DNA of 21,194 bases from Sphaerochaetaceae bacterium (GTDB taxonomy: Bacteria > Spirochaetota > Spirochaetia > Sphaerochaetales > Sphaerochaetaceae): assembly GCA_023231265.1 (NCBI GenBank), contig JALNVT010000017.1:1-21194 (forward strand), given 5' to 3'. Under the pieces are notes generated by a model, which saw only the letters and a list, made by a program, of their open reading frames with translations, made no database searches and was not told where the DNA came from. The translations under genes and the position numbers were made by a program. Of this stretch, positions 7,497 to 15,402 are shown piece by piece. How positions within the stretch are numbered: position 1 is the first letter of the stretch; every line of letters starts with the position of its first letter.

Positions 7497-10262
7497 ATGG
7501 CCAAATCATTATTCCGAGCCATCTTTGGTTCAAAAAAAGACAAAGATGTTAAAGCTCTATTGCCGATAGTAAAACTCGTTAACGCCCAAGAAGAATGGGC
7601 AAAGTCCTTAAAGGACGAAGAGTTTCCATTACAAACAGCTGAATTTAAAAAACAAATTAAAAACGGGACTTCTTTAGATAGCCTATTGCCTAAAGCATAT
7701 GCATTAGCTAGAGAAGCTTCTTTTCGTGTTTTAAATCAGAGACATTATGATGTCCAGATAATGGGTGCAGTAGTTTTACATAGAGGTAAAATACTTGAAA
7801 TGAAAACTGGTGAAGGTAAAACTTTAACCTGTGTTCCTGCAGCTTATCTTAATGCTCTTGAAGGTAAAGGTGTTCATGTTATAACTGTTAACGATTACCT
7901 TGCTGAACGTGATGCGAATTGGATGAAACCAATTTACGAATTCTTAGGATTATCTGTTGGTGTTATTGTTTCCTCTCTTGATAATGAATCAAGAAGAATC
8001 AACTATTCCAAAGATATCACTTACGGAACAAACAACGAGTTTGGTTTCGATTATCTTCGTGATAACATGAAATGGGATAGCAAGGATAAAATTCAACCAA
8101 AGCACCATTACTGCATCATTGATGAAATTGACTCCATTTTGATTGATGAAGCTCGAACTCCATTAATTATTTCAGGTCAAGCTGAAGATGATAGTACTCA
8201 AGTACTTGGAGCTCAAAGTATCGCAGGCTCTCTCATTGAGTGCGAAAAAGATCCAAAGACAAAAGATTATTATGAGCAGGACCCTCTAGCTCGTTTTGAT
8301 AAAAACGCAGCTCCTTTTGATGAAAAAGGTGATTACAAAGTTGATGAGAAGAGAAAGAGTATCTCCTTCACCTCTCAAGGTATGACCCACATTGAAACTT
8401 TACTTCAAGAGAAGCATTTGATCTCAGGGTCTTTATATGAAGGTGCAAACTTCGAATATGTTCACTATGTAACACAGGCTGTCAAAGCTCTTCGCTTGTT
8501 TGAAAATGATAAAGATTATGTTGTTCAAGATGATCAAGTTCAGATTGTTGACGAATTCACAGGTCGTATCTTACATGGTAGACGTTACAGTGATGGTCTT
8601 CACCAAGCAATTGAAGCAAAAGAACACATCAAGGTTCTAGCTCAGAACAAGACTCTTGCAACCATCACATTCCAGAACTTCTTCAGAATGTACGACAAGC
8701 TATCTGGTATGACAGGTACTGCCGAAACAGAAAGCATGGAGTTCATGAAGATTTACAAATTGGATGTTGTTGTAATTCCTACAAACAAACCAATTCAGAG
8801 AATCGATGATCAAGATTATATCTATTACAATGATAGTTTCAAATTGAAAGCAATTTGTGATGAAATAGCTAGAGTACACCAGACAGGTCAACCTATCTTG
8901 GTTGGTACAATCTCAATCGAAATGAGTGAGGTAATTTCCACCCTACTTAGAAAGATGGGAATAAGACACGAGGTATTGAACGCAAAGAATCATGCTCGTG
9001 AAGCTTTGATCATTGAAGAAGCTGGTGCCAAAGGTGCAGTTACCATAGCAACCAACATGGCTGGTCGTGGTACTGATATCAAACTTGGTGGTAGCATCGA
9101 GAACATGGCAAGAAAACTTGTTGGAACTGAAGCATCTCCTGAGGAGCTTGCTGAAGCAATCGAGAAAGTAAGACCAAAATGGCAGCTAGCTTATGAAGAG
9201 GTAAAATCACTTGGTGGTCTTTACATTCTAGGTACAGAACGCCATGAATCAAGACGTATCGATAACCAGTTGAGAGGTCGTGCAGGTCGTCAGGGAGATC
9301 CTGGTTGCTCACGTTTCTTTGTATCATTAGATGATTCTCTTATGAGATTGTTTGCAAATGATAATCTAAAAGAGACCCTTGGTAAGATTGGTATGAAAGA
9401 TGGTGAACCTCTCCAGCATAAAATGTTGACAGGTTCCATTGAAAGAGCTCAGAGAAAAGTAGAAGATAGAAACTTTGAAATAAGAAAGCATCTTCTTGAA
9501 TATGATGATGTATTGAATGAGCAGAGAAACTTTATATATGAAAAACGTGATGATATTCTATCAAACGAACACATATTGAATAAAGTTCTTGATCTCTGTT
9601 TTGAATTGACTGACCACATTGTTGATGTAGCATTTGATAAAAAAGATGATACAGAAGCTAAAGAGATAATCTCTATGATGGAAAGTGAAGCATACACTGT
9701 TGTAAAACCTCTGGAAAAGGGTTCAAATAAAGAAGCTTGGAAAGAATATCTAAGAAAGACAATCAAAGATGAAGTTATGGCTAAGGTCGAAGTTACATCT
9801 GAAAAACCTTTCAATGATTTCCTACGTTTCCATTACCTAAGACAGATTGATATGAGATGGCAGAACCATCTATCAATGCTTGAAGAATTACGTGAGGCTG
9901 TTGGACTTAGAAGTTATGCTCAGAAGAATCCTCTTGTTGAGTACAAACTAGAAGGTTTTGATATCTTCAACCAGATGCTTTTGGATATTGATAAGTTCAT
10001 GGCTCAAATTTTGATTCGTGTTCAGATCAAAGAGAAGGACGAAGCTCAAGAAAGAAGATCTCCTGTTAAAACTGTTGAGAGACATTCAAAAGCTACTGCA
10101 TTCTCTGAATCTGCCAACAGAGCTGCTGGTAAATCCAGAGGTACTCAGAATTCTGAAGCACCTGTTACAGTCAGACGTACCACACCAAAAGTTGGTAGAA
10201 ATGATCCTTGCCCTTGTGGTTCTGGTAAAAAATACAAAAATTGTCATGGAAAACATAAGTAG
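7497..10262 (+). CDS. secA: SecA, preprotein translocase ATPase
   Basis: Motor that pushes unfolded preproteins through SecYEG using ATP. The 921 residues have the standard SecA order. NBD1 has Walker A MKTGEGKT (102-109) and the DEID box (209-212) followed by the signature SILIDEARTPLIISG. A preprotein cross-linking domain follows, then NBD2 with MAGRGTDIKLGG and a RIDNQLRGRAGRQGDPG motif. The helical scaffold/wing and a variable basic linker (about 865-897) come next. The C-terminal zinc module is NDPCPCGSGKKYKNCHG (902-918), with C905, C907, C916 and H917 as ligands; this tail binds SecB or ribosomes in other bacteria. Start ATG with GGAG six bases upstream, and N-terminal LFRAIFGSKKDK is typical. 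Intact and alone in its transcription unit, ending at a strong terminator. Confidence 0.98.
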   Translation: MAKSLFRAIFGSKKDKDVKALLPIVKLVNAQEEWAKSLKDEEFPLQTAEFKKQIKNGTSLDSLLPKAYALAREASFRVLNQRHYDVQIMGAVVLHRGKILEMKTGEGKTLTCVPAAYLNALEGKGVHVITVNDYLAERDANWMKPIYEFLGLSVGVIVSSLDNESRRINYSKDITYGTNNEFGFDYLRDNMKWDSKDKIQPKHHYCIIDEIDSILIDEARTPLIISGQAEDDSTQVLGAQSIAGSLIECEKDPKTKDYYEQDPLARFDKNAAPFDEKGDYKVDEKRKSISFTSQGMTHIETLLQEKHLISGSLYEGANFEYVHYVTQAVKALRLFENDKDYVVQDDQVQIVDEFTGRILHGRRYSDGLHQAIEAKEHIKVLAQNKTLATITFQNFFRMYDKLSGMTGTAETESMEFMKIYKLDVVVIPTNKPIQRIDDQDYIYYNDSFKLKAICDEIARVHQTGQPILVGTISIEMSEVISTLLRKMGIRHEVLNAKNHAREALIIEEAGAKGAVTIATNMAGRGTDIKLGGSIENMARKLVGTEASPEELAEAIEKVRPKWQLAYEEVKSLGGLYILGTERHESRRIDNQLRGRAGRQGDPGCSRFFVSLDDSLMRLFANDNLKETLGKIGMKDGEPLQHKMLTGSIERAQRKVEDRNFEIRKHLLEYDDVLNEQRNFIYEKRDDILSNEHILNKVLDLCFELTDHIVDVAFDKKDDTEAKEIISMMESEAYTVVKPLEKGSNKEAWKEYLRKTIKDEVMAKVEVTSEKPFNDFLRFHYLRQIDMRWQNHLSMLEELREAVGLRSYAQKNPLVEYKLEGFDIFNQMLLDIDKFMAQILIRVQIKEKDEAQERRSPVKTVERHSKATAFSESANRAAGKSRGTQNSEAPVTVRRTTPKVGRNDPCPCGSGKKYKNCHGKHK

Positions 10263-10296
10263 ACCTGACATTCTGATATAACTATTTTGGAGATTT

Positions 10297-10335
10297 GACT
10301 GTTGCAATTTTTAAACATTGCAGCAGTCTTTTTTT
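10297..10335 (+). terminator. Intrinsic terminator of secA
   Basis: A 12-bp stem (10297-10308 with 10317-10328, one G-U pair, GACTGTTGCAAT/ATTGCAGCAGTC), an 8-base loop, then seven T (10329-10335). It starts 34 bases after the secA stop codon and is a textbook Rho-independent terminator. Confidence 0.9.
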
Positions 10336-10339
10336 ATGC

Positions 10340-10480
10340 ATAGCACCACATGCATGTCTCTCAACTTCCATCTCTGCCGAGCTGCAGCTAAGGTGCAAGA
10401 TGATGTATCTCTGAGACAGATGCATGCTGACCTTTTAGATTTCAGTGATTAATTGAGATGTGCTCCATCTTTTGGGTATC
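10340..10480. other. Structured non-coding stretch between two terminators
   Basis: About 140 bases with no plausible gene, visibly richer in G and C than the neighbouring spacers. ATGCATGTCTC (10350-10360) can pair with GAGAC-AG-ATGCAT (10413-10425) with a 2-base bulge. Inside the loop are a perfect palindrome AGCTGCAGCT (10380-10389) and a CATCT/AGATG pair (10369-10373 with 10398-10402). It could be a small RNA, a dispersed intergenic repeat or degraded sequence; no promoter was identified. Confidence 0.35.
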
Positions 10481-10514
10481 AAAAAAGGATTGAAGTTGAA
10501 TTCAATCCTTTTTT
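10481..10514. terminator. Bidirectional terminator between secA and the LysM gene
   Basis: A perfect 14-bp inverted repeat, AAAAAAGGATTGAA (10481-10494) and its complement (10501-10514), with a 6-base loop. The A and T ends give a T run on both strands. It sits 20 bases past the stop of the minus-strand LysM gene and is a backstop for secA read-through. Confidence 0.88.
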
Positions 10515-10534
10515 ATATCTGCATACTTTTAATT

Positions 10535-11647
10535 TTAGAAGAAACTCTCAGGATCAAGTGGAATACCTGACTGCTCAATTGCAAAATAAAGTATCGGTTG
10601 TTTTTTATCACCAACCACATCTACTTCTGCAATTACATCTCCCTGCTTCACTTCCTGTCCGATTTCAACGCTGACATTTTTTACATTCTTGTATATTGTC
10701 TGATAGCTCTCTTTGTGCGAGATCACAATAAATGATGTTTCATCTGTTGACCCCATATCAAGGACCTTACCATCAGAAGCCGCTTTGACGCTGCTGTTAC
10801 CAAGAATCAATATTCCACACAAGTTTGCACTGTCATCATAGATGTTGTTCTCTATAGCTTGACCATAACGTGCCATCACTCTTCCTGTAGACGGATCAAT
10901 GAACGATGTAACAGCCTTGCTCATTGCCGGATGAGATGCAATCTCACTCATGTCTGGAATGAAGATTTTGTCACCAACATCAAGTTTTGTATCACTCAAT
11001 CCATTCAATTTCTGAAGGGTTTTCCATCCTAGAGTCGGACTGTATTCAGTTGCAATGGTAGATAACATATCGCCTTTCTGCACAATGTAGTAATGTCCAT
11101 TTCTATCAGGAATTGATAGAACTGTTCCTGTTGTAACACCTGCAATATTTTTTATTGAATTGACGCTGATCAGAGTCTGAACATTCAAACCATAAAGTTG
11201 AGCGATAGAATTCAAGCTCTCTCCATCCATGACTATGTGGTCTTGAAATTGGATAGCTCCTTCCAGTGCTTTTTCATTTTTCGCATTGCTCAAATCTTTG
11301 GCAACATTGTTCTGTTTGATAGGTGATACAACTGGTTGAACACTTGCACTCTTCATATCCACGAGTGTTTGGTCTGTATCTGCAGCTGTCTGCAAGATAT
11401 CTTTATCATCCTCAGTAGCTATCTGTTTCTCTGTAACTGCTGTATTTTCAACCACTATCGTTTGTTTGGAAGAATCATCAGGAGTTTTAATCAAAGTAAA
11501 ATAGACCATAATTGCTGCTATGATCAAAAGAATGGTTGGGATTATAACAAGAATTGTATTTCTTGTTTTTGAATCCTTATTTTTGCCACCACCATTATCA
11601 TTTCGGTTTGGACCTACATCCATATCAAAGTTTTCTCTATTATTCAT
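10535..11647 (-). CDS. Membrane-anchored LysM protein with catalytically degenerate M23 (LytM-like) domain
   Basis: Envelope protein of 370 residues, inferred to bind peptidoglycan. It has a polar Asn-rich cytoplasmic N-terminus (1-30), one membrane helix (about 31-53) and a low-complexity periplasmic linker (55-135). Two LysM modules follow (about 137-180 with DGESLNSIAQLYGL, and 186-231 with QKGDMLSTIATEY), then a C-terminal M23/LytM fold (about 250-370). The fold is recognisable from VKAASDGKVLDMG, FIVISHKESYQTIYKNV and VEIGQEVKQGDVIAEV, but the zinc and catalytic positions are replaced: L276 and L280 for H and D of HxGxD, N321 for the His of YAH, and I352/Y354 for the HxH pair. It should therefore not cut peptidoglycan; EnvC and NlpD are known degenerate LytM proteins that activate amidases. 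It is divergent from a class B PBP. Start ATG with AAAGG about 10 bases upstream. Confidence 0.88.
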   Translation of the reverse strand: MNNRENFDMDVGPNRNDNGGGKNKDSKTRNTILVIIPTILLIIAAIMVYFTLIKTPDDSSKQTIVVENTAVTEKQIATEDDKDILQTAADTDQTLVDMKSASVQPVVSPIKQNNVAKDLSNAKNEKALEGAIQFQDHIVMDGESLNSIAQLYGLNVQTLISVNSIKNIAGVTTGTVLSIPDRNGHYYIVQKGDMLSTIATEYSPTLGWKTLQKLNGLSDTKLDVGDKIFIPDMSEIASHPAMSKAVTSFIDPSTGRVMARYGQAIENNIYDDSANLCGILILGNSSVKAASDGKVLDMGSTDETSFIVISHKESYQTIYKNVKNVSVEIGQEVKQGDVIAEVDVVGDKKQPILYFAIEQSGIPLDPESFF

Positions 11648-11686
11648 ATCGACAATACCTTTACTCTACTGTACTATAAAACAGTG
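11648..11686. promoter_or_regulatory. Divergent promoter spacer with overlapping -10 boxes
   Basis: This 39-base spacer separates two outward-facing start codons. ACTATAAA (11673-11680) reads TATAAA on the plus strand (11675-11680) and TATAGT on the minus strand (11673-11678), so both genes may use the same -10 site in opposite directions. On the plus strand TCGACA (11649-11654) is a possible -35 but with a long 20-base spacer. The TATAAA ends exactly six bases before ATG 11687, and no Shine-Dalgarno precedes that ATG. Confidence 0.5.
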
Positions 11687-13339
11687 ATGGATTCTACAAA
11701 AAAAAATAGATTTTTTAGTATAACTCTAAAAATAATCACTGCTTTATTTATTATTATTATAGCACGTCTGTTCTTTTTAATGATAGTAAGCAGTGATAAA
11801 TCAAAAGAATATGATGATCCTAATGTAGCAAGTGCAGTAGTTAGAGGCAATATATTGGATACCAACGATAAAATATTGGCTATCGAGGTACCCTACTACA
11901 GCTGCAGCCTAAGGGTTGATAAAATTTCCAATTTAGAGGAAATTGCACAGCTCATCTCTCCATATCTTGATATGGAAGAAAGTGAAATTGTTGAGATTGC
12001 AAACAGATATCAACTTCAAGCATTGATAAAAGACAGAATTGATGATGATAAAGTCGAACCCCTTCAAAACAAAATAAAAGAGCTGAATCTTCAGAATATT
12101 GGAAAAGTAGAAAAAAAAGAAGGTCGTGATTATCCTTATACCTTCCATGCCGCTCAATCCATTGGATTTGTTGGCTCTGATAATGAAGGGCTCGAGGGAA
12201 TAGAATACACAATGAATGATTATCTCTCTCCCTCGCCACAACTCAATGAGGAGATAACATATGGTGATGATGTGAAGCTCACTCTTGATATGGATATTCA
12301 ATACCTAGTGGACCTTGAGGTTCAAAACATCAACAGAGACTTTGATCCTGAATCAATTGTTGGTATTGTTCTGGATGCAAAAACAGGCGACATTCTTGCA
12401 ATGACAAGCTATCCTTGGTACGATTTGAACAGCTTCAAAGAAAGCAGTGCTGATGAAAAGCAGAACAAAGTCATATCGATGCTGTACGAACCAGGATCTG
12501 TTTTCAAAATATTCTCTCTGGCACTTCTTCTTGATTTGGACCAGGCAGATTTTGAAACACCTTTCATCTGTGATGGAACATTCTCATTCAACGAAGATGG
12601 AAAAGAAATAACAATCAAATGCACACATGAACATGGAACGGTCACACCGCAGCTTATGCTCAAATACTCCTGCAATGGTGCCATATCATCATGGGCTCTT
12701 CAAAGCGACAGTGATGATTATTATGAGAAATTGAATCAACTTGGTTTCAATTCAAAAATTGACCTGCCATTGAATGGTGTTGCAAGATCTAGAATTGCAG
12801 ATCCTTCAACTTGGTCAGTGAGATCAAAACCAACAATTTCATTTGGACAGGAGATGTCCACAACAGCAATCAATCTGGTGAGTGCTGCAACAGCACTTGC
12901 AAATGATGGCATCATATTGAAACCACATATAGTAAAATCAATTGTTGACAGTGATAGCAATGTTGTTAAAGAGAGAGAGATTGAAAGAAGTGATCCTATT
13001 TTTGATGTTGCAACCGCTGATGAAGTCCTAGAAGGAATGGAACTTGCTACCCAGGAAGGAGGAACTGCCACCAAAACAGCTATTGAAGGACTCAGAGTAG
13101 GCTCCAAAACAGGTACAGCTCAACTCTATAACTCAGAGACCAAAAGTTATGAGGATGGAGGAGTTCTTGCATCAACTCTGTCGATTGTTCCTCTAGAGGA
13201 TCCCAAATACATAATTTATTTTGCAGCAAAGGCTCCAACAAAAGGTTCAATTTGGGGAAGCAACATTGCTGGTCCTGCTGTTCATGGAATACTTGAGGGA
13301 TTGGTATCACAGAACAAATTAACAATCAAAAAACAATAG
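11687..13339 (+). CDS. ftsI: Class B penicillin-binding protein (FtsI/PBP2-type transpeptidase)
   Basis: Monofunctional DD-transpeptidase that cross-links peptidoglycan at septum or sidewall. The 550 residues hold one N-terminal membrane helix (about 10-34), the dimerisation/pedestal motif VRGNILDTNDKILA (52-65) and the GLEGIEY segment (168-174). The transpeptidase domain (about 195-545) has all three active-site motifs: SVFK (nucleophile S271, K274), SCN (328-330) and KTGTA (474-478). There is no PASTA domain. I chose ATG 11687; a GTG one codon earlier (11684) is possible. Neither has a ribosome site, and a -10 box six bases upstream suggests a leaderless mRNA. It is divergent from the LysM/degenerate LytM gene, which suggests joint control of wall synthesis and hydrolysis. 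FtsI versus elongation PBP2 cannot be settled here; the VRGNILD and short form favour FtsI. Confidence 0.93.
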   Translation: MDSTKKNRFFSITLKIITALFIIIIARLFFLMIVSSDKSKEYDDPNVASAVVRGNILDTNDKILAIEVPYYSCSLRVDKISNLEEIAQLISPYLDMEESEIVEIANRYQLQALIKDRIDDDKVEPLQNKIKELNLQNIGKVEKKEGRDYPYTFHAAQSIGFVGSDNEGLEGIEYTMNDYLSPSPQLNEEITYGDDVKLTLDMDIQYLVDLEVQNINRDFDPESIVGIVLDAKTGDILAMTSYPWYDLNSFKESSADEKQNKVISMLYEPGSVFKIFSLALLLDLDQADFETPFICDGTFSFNEDGKEITIKCTHEHGTVTPQLMLKYSCNGAISSWALQSDSDDYYEKLNQLGFNSKIDLPLNGVARSRIADPSTWSVRSKPTISFGQEMSTTAINLVSAATALANDGIILKPHIVKSIVDSDSNVVKEREIERSDPIFDVATADEVLEGMELATQEGGTATKTAIEGLRVGSKTGTAQLYNSETKSYEDGGVLASTLSIVPLEDPKYIIYFAAKAPTKGSIWGSNIAGPAVHGILEGLVSQNKLTIKKQ

Positions 13340-13354
13340 AGTTTATTGATGCAG

Positions 13355-13389
13355 AAAAAGACCATCAGGCAGTGTTCAGGTGCTTGATG
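13355..13389 (-). terminator. Terminator for the fucO-like locus
   Basis: On the minus strand, CATCAAGCA (complement of 13381-13389) pairs with TGCCTGATG (complement of 13363-13371) through nine pairs, one of them G-U, with a 9-base loop. This is followed by GTC and five T (13355-13359). It lies 26 bases past the dehydrogenase stop. On the plus strand no T run follows, so it is a weak end for the PBP gene. Confidence 0.6.
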
Positions 13390-13415
13390 ATCTGAAAATC
13401 AATCAAAATTAAAAA

Positions 13416-14564
13416 TTAAATCAATGATTTATAGATAGCTGCAATTTCTTCAGCAGTACAATCTCTTGGGTTACCAGGTTTGCATGCATCTTTAAATGCA
13501 CTGTCTGATAGGAATGGAATGTCCTTCTCCTGAACTATTCCCTTAAGATCTTGAGGAATACCTACATCAAGTGATAGCTGCTTTACAGCATTGATTGCTG
13601 CATCACGGTATTCTTCTTGACTCATATCATCAACACCTTTGACACCCATTGCTCTTGCAATCTCTCTGTATTTCTCACCAGTATAATCACGGTTGAATTC
13701 CATAATTGGTGGAAGTAAAATTGCACATGCAACACCATGAGGTGTATCGTAGAATGCACTCAAAGGATGAGCCATGGAATGATCCACACCCAATCCTACA
13801 TTTGAGAATCCCATTCCTGCAATGTATTCACCAAGAGCCATACCCTCACGGCCCTCACTCTCGTTTTTAACAGCTCCGCGCAATGATTTGCTGATCAATT
13901 CAATTGCCTTTATATGGAACATATCAGATAGTTCCCAAGCTCCAAGTGTGATGTATCCTTCAATTGCATGAGTTAGAGCATCCATACCTGTTGCAGCAGT
14001 AAGTCCCTTAGGCATGCTGCTCATCATATCTGAATCAACCACAGCTACAACTGGAATATCTTTAGGATCAACACAAACAAATTTTCTTTGTTTTTCAGGA
14101 TCTGTAATTACATAGTTGATTGTGACCTCAGCAGCTGTTCCAGCTGTTGTTGGTACTGCAATGATTGCTACTGATTTGTTCTTTGTTGGAGATACTCCTT
14201 CAAGAGATCTAACATCAGCATTTTCAGGATTGTTCACAATGATACCAATACCTTTTGCAGTATCCATTGCAGAACCACCACCAATTGCTACTATACAATC
14301 AGCTTTATTATCTATAAAAGCTTAAACACCTGTTTGAACATTTTCAATAGTTGGGTTTGGTTTTACATTTGAATAAAGAGTGTAATCAATCTTCTCTTTT
14401 TCGAGTAAATCAATGACCTTGGTTGCCACTTTAAATTTAATCAAGCTTGGATCTGTGCATACAAATACTTTCTTGAAACCTCTACTTTTAATCTCTTCAG
14501 GGATAACTGAAATAGCCCCTGCGCCATGATAAGATGTTTCATTTAAAACAAATCTATTTACCAT
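13416..14564 (-). pseudogene. fucO: Lactaldehyde reductase (1,2-propanediol oxidoreductase), interrupted by in-frame TAA at codon 81
   Basis: Iron-dependent alcohol dehydrogenase that reduces lactaldehyde to 1,2-propanediol in anaerobic fucose or rhamnose breakdown. Reading through one TAA (14322-14324) gives 382 codons, the length of E. coli FucO. The sequence is very FucO-like: NETSYHGAGA near the start, GGGSAMDTAKG (95-105), PTTAGTAAEVTINYVIT (138-154), KFVCVDPKDIP (161-171). By alignment the iron ligands are D195, H199, H262 and H276, with H266 as the nearby catalytic His. The stop replaces the codon between GV and AF, just before the nucleotide-binding strand, so the 80-residue product cannot work. 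No frameshift or other decay is visible. This fits a recent nonsense mutation, strain polymorphism or base-call error. Start ATG 14564 has strong GGAGG seven bases upstream. It has its own promoter and a divergent regulator. Confidence 0.88.
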
Positions 14565-14595
14565 TTTTATGCCTCCGTATGTTAATATAGATATT

Positions 14596-14601
14596 ATTAT
14601 A
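14596..14601 (-). promoter_or_regulatory. -10 box of the fucO-like gene
   Basis: A perfect TATAAT on the minus strand, about 32 bases before the ATG. No good -35 hexamer lies 16-18 bases upstream. That suggests either a weak promoter needing an activator, or help from the adjacent operator-like repeat. Confidence 0.5.
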
Positions 14602-14619
14602 TCCATTGGAAAGGAAAGC

Positions 14620-14647
14620 AAGTTACAACATTATCGATATGTAACTT
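14620..14647. promoter_or_regulatory. Operator-like perfect inverted repeat between fucO and the TetR-family gene
   Basis: AAGTTACA (14620-14627) and TGTAACTT (14640-14647) are perfect 8-base arms separated by 12 bases, so arm centres are 20 bases apart, about two helical turns. It is placed 18 bases upstream of the fucO -10 box, covering the -35 area and above, as expected for a dimeric regulator such as the divergently encoded TetR-family protein. Confidence 0.55.
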
Positions 14648-14723
14648 TGAAGACCTTTGTTATATAAAACTTTTCCAATATTCATTTAATATCAATTCAA
14701 AAGAACATGAGAGATGAATAACA

Positions 14724-14751
14724 TTGCATTTTTCATCATTAATGATAGAAT
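14724..14751 (+). promoter_or_regulatory. Candidate promoter of the TetR-family gene with embedded palindrome
   Basis: TTGCAT (14724-14729), a 16-base spacer and TAGAAT (14746-14751) make a modest sigma-70 promoter 24 bases before the gene. The spacer contains a perfect 12-base palindrome, ATCATTAATGAT (14735-14746), a possible autoregulatory site. Its sequence differs from the repeat near fucO. Confidence 0.4.
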
Positions 14752-14775
14752 AATAAGGACACAAGGGGAAATATA

Positions 14776-15333
14776 ATGAACACGAAACTGCAATTTGCAC
14801 TGTCCATAAAGAATTTGATGGCAACAAAGAGTCTTGATAAGATAACTGTCTCCTCAATATGTGAAGGTTGTGGACTGACTCGTCAGACTTTCTATCGTAA
14901 TTTCAAAGACAAATATGACCTTGTAAATTGGTATTTCAGAATGCTCTGCGATAAAAGCTTCTTACTTATGGGTGTATCACTCACTCTTAAAGAAGCTCTT
15001 CTCGAGAAATTCACCTTCATAGAAAATGAAAAGATATTTTTCTCTCAGGCCTTCAGAAGCAATGACTACAACAACATACAGAACTATGACTATGAGATGA
15101 TCTATCAGTTCTACGAGAATGCCATAATAAAGCAAACAAATAAGAGTCTTGAAAGTGATATCAAATTTCTTCTTCAGATGTACTGCAAGGGCTCCATTGA
15201 CATGACAGCTAAATGGGTCACAGGCTACTTAGAGCTGCCAAAGGAGAAAATGGTCGAACTCCTGATAGAAAGTCTTCCTGAAGCTTTGAAACCATATCTG
15301 CTAGAATTGAACAAAGTCAAAAGCAGCGTCTGA
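14776..15333 (+). CDS. TetR/AcrR-family regulator, DhaS-like
   Basis: DNA-binding regulator of 185 residues. The N-terminal helix-turn-helix (about 8-52) contains ITVSSICEGCGLTRQTFYRNFKDKYDL, and the CGLTRQTFYRNF core with the following KYDLVNWYF is the pattern seen in DhaS-type members of the family. DhaS itself is the activator of dihydroxyacetone kinase genes in Gram-positive bacteria. The C-terminal part (55-185) is helical, as expected for the ligand and dimerisation domain. ATG start with AGGGGA about seven bases upstream. It is transcribed divergently from the broken fucO across 211 bases holding two palindromes, so fucO is its most likely target, but this is inference from position. 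The ligand is unknown, and activator or repressor action cannot be told from sequence. Confidence 0.88.
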   Translation: MNTKLQFALSIKNLMATKSLDKITVSSICEGCGLTRQTFYRNFKDKYDLVNWYFRMLCDKSFLLMGVSLTLKEALLEKFTFIENEKIFFSQAFRSNDYNNIQNYDYEMIYQFYENAIIKQTNKSLESDIKFLLQMYCKGSIDMTAKWVTGYLELPKEKMVELLIESLPEALKPYLLELNKVKSSV

Positions 15334-15336
15334 ATG

Positions 15337-15385
15337 AAAGAAAACCCCAATGAATCTACAACAATAGATCATCGAGGTTTTCTTT
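15337..15385. terminator. Bidirectional terminator between the TetR-family gene and the FlhF-like gene
   Basis: AAAGAAAACC (15337-15346) and GGTTTTCTTT (15376-15385) form a perfect 10-bp stem. A further inner stem, TGA-A-TCTA (15351-15358) with TAGATCA (15365-15371), makes one long hairpin between converging genes. The stem ends are T-rich on both strands, but neither is followed by a pure T run. Confidence 0.7.
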
Positions 15386-15402
15386 GTGCTTGCAATAAGA
15401 AT

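Noticed and set aside
14322..14324. Stop codon recoded or read through in fucO
   Set aside because: It is TAA, not TGA, so selenocysteine does not apply, and other genes here end in TAA normally. No reinitiation site follows.
14565..14621. Earlier ATG (14621) for the fucO-like gene
   Set aside because: It would cover the promoter -10 and the GGAGG ribosome site. FucO proteins begin like the product from ATG 14564.
15337..15385. Long inverted repeat considered as an insertion-sequence end or attachment site
   Set aside because: It lies between two converging gene ends, has T-rich stem ends on both strands, and no transposase or direct repeat is nearby; a terminator explains it.
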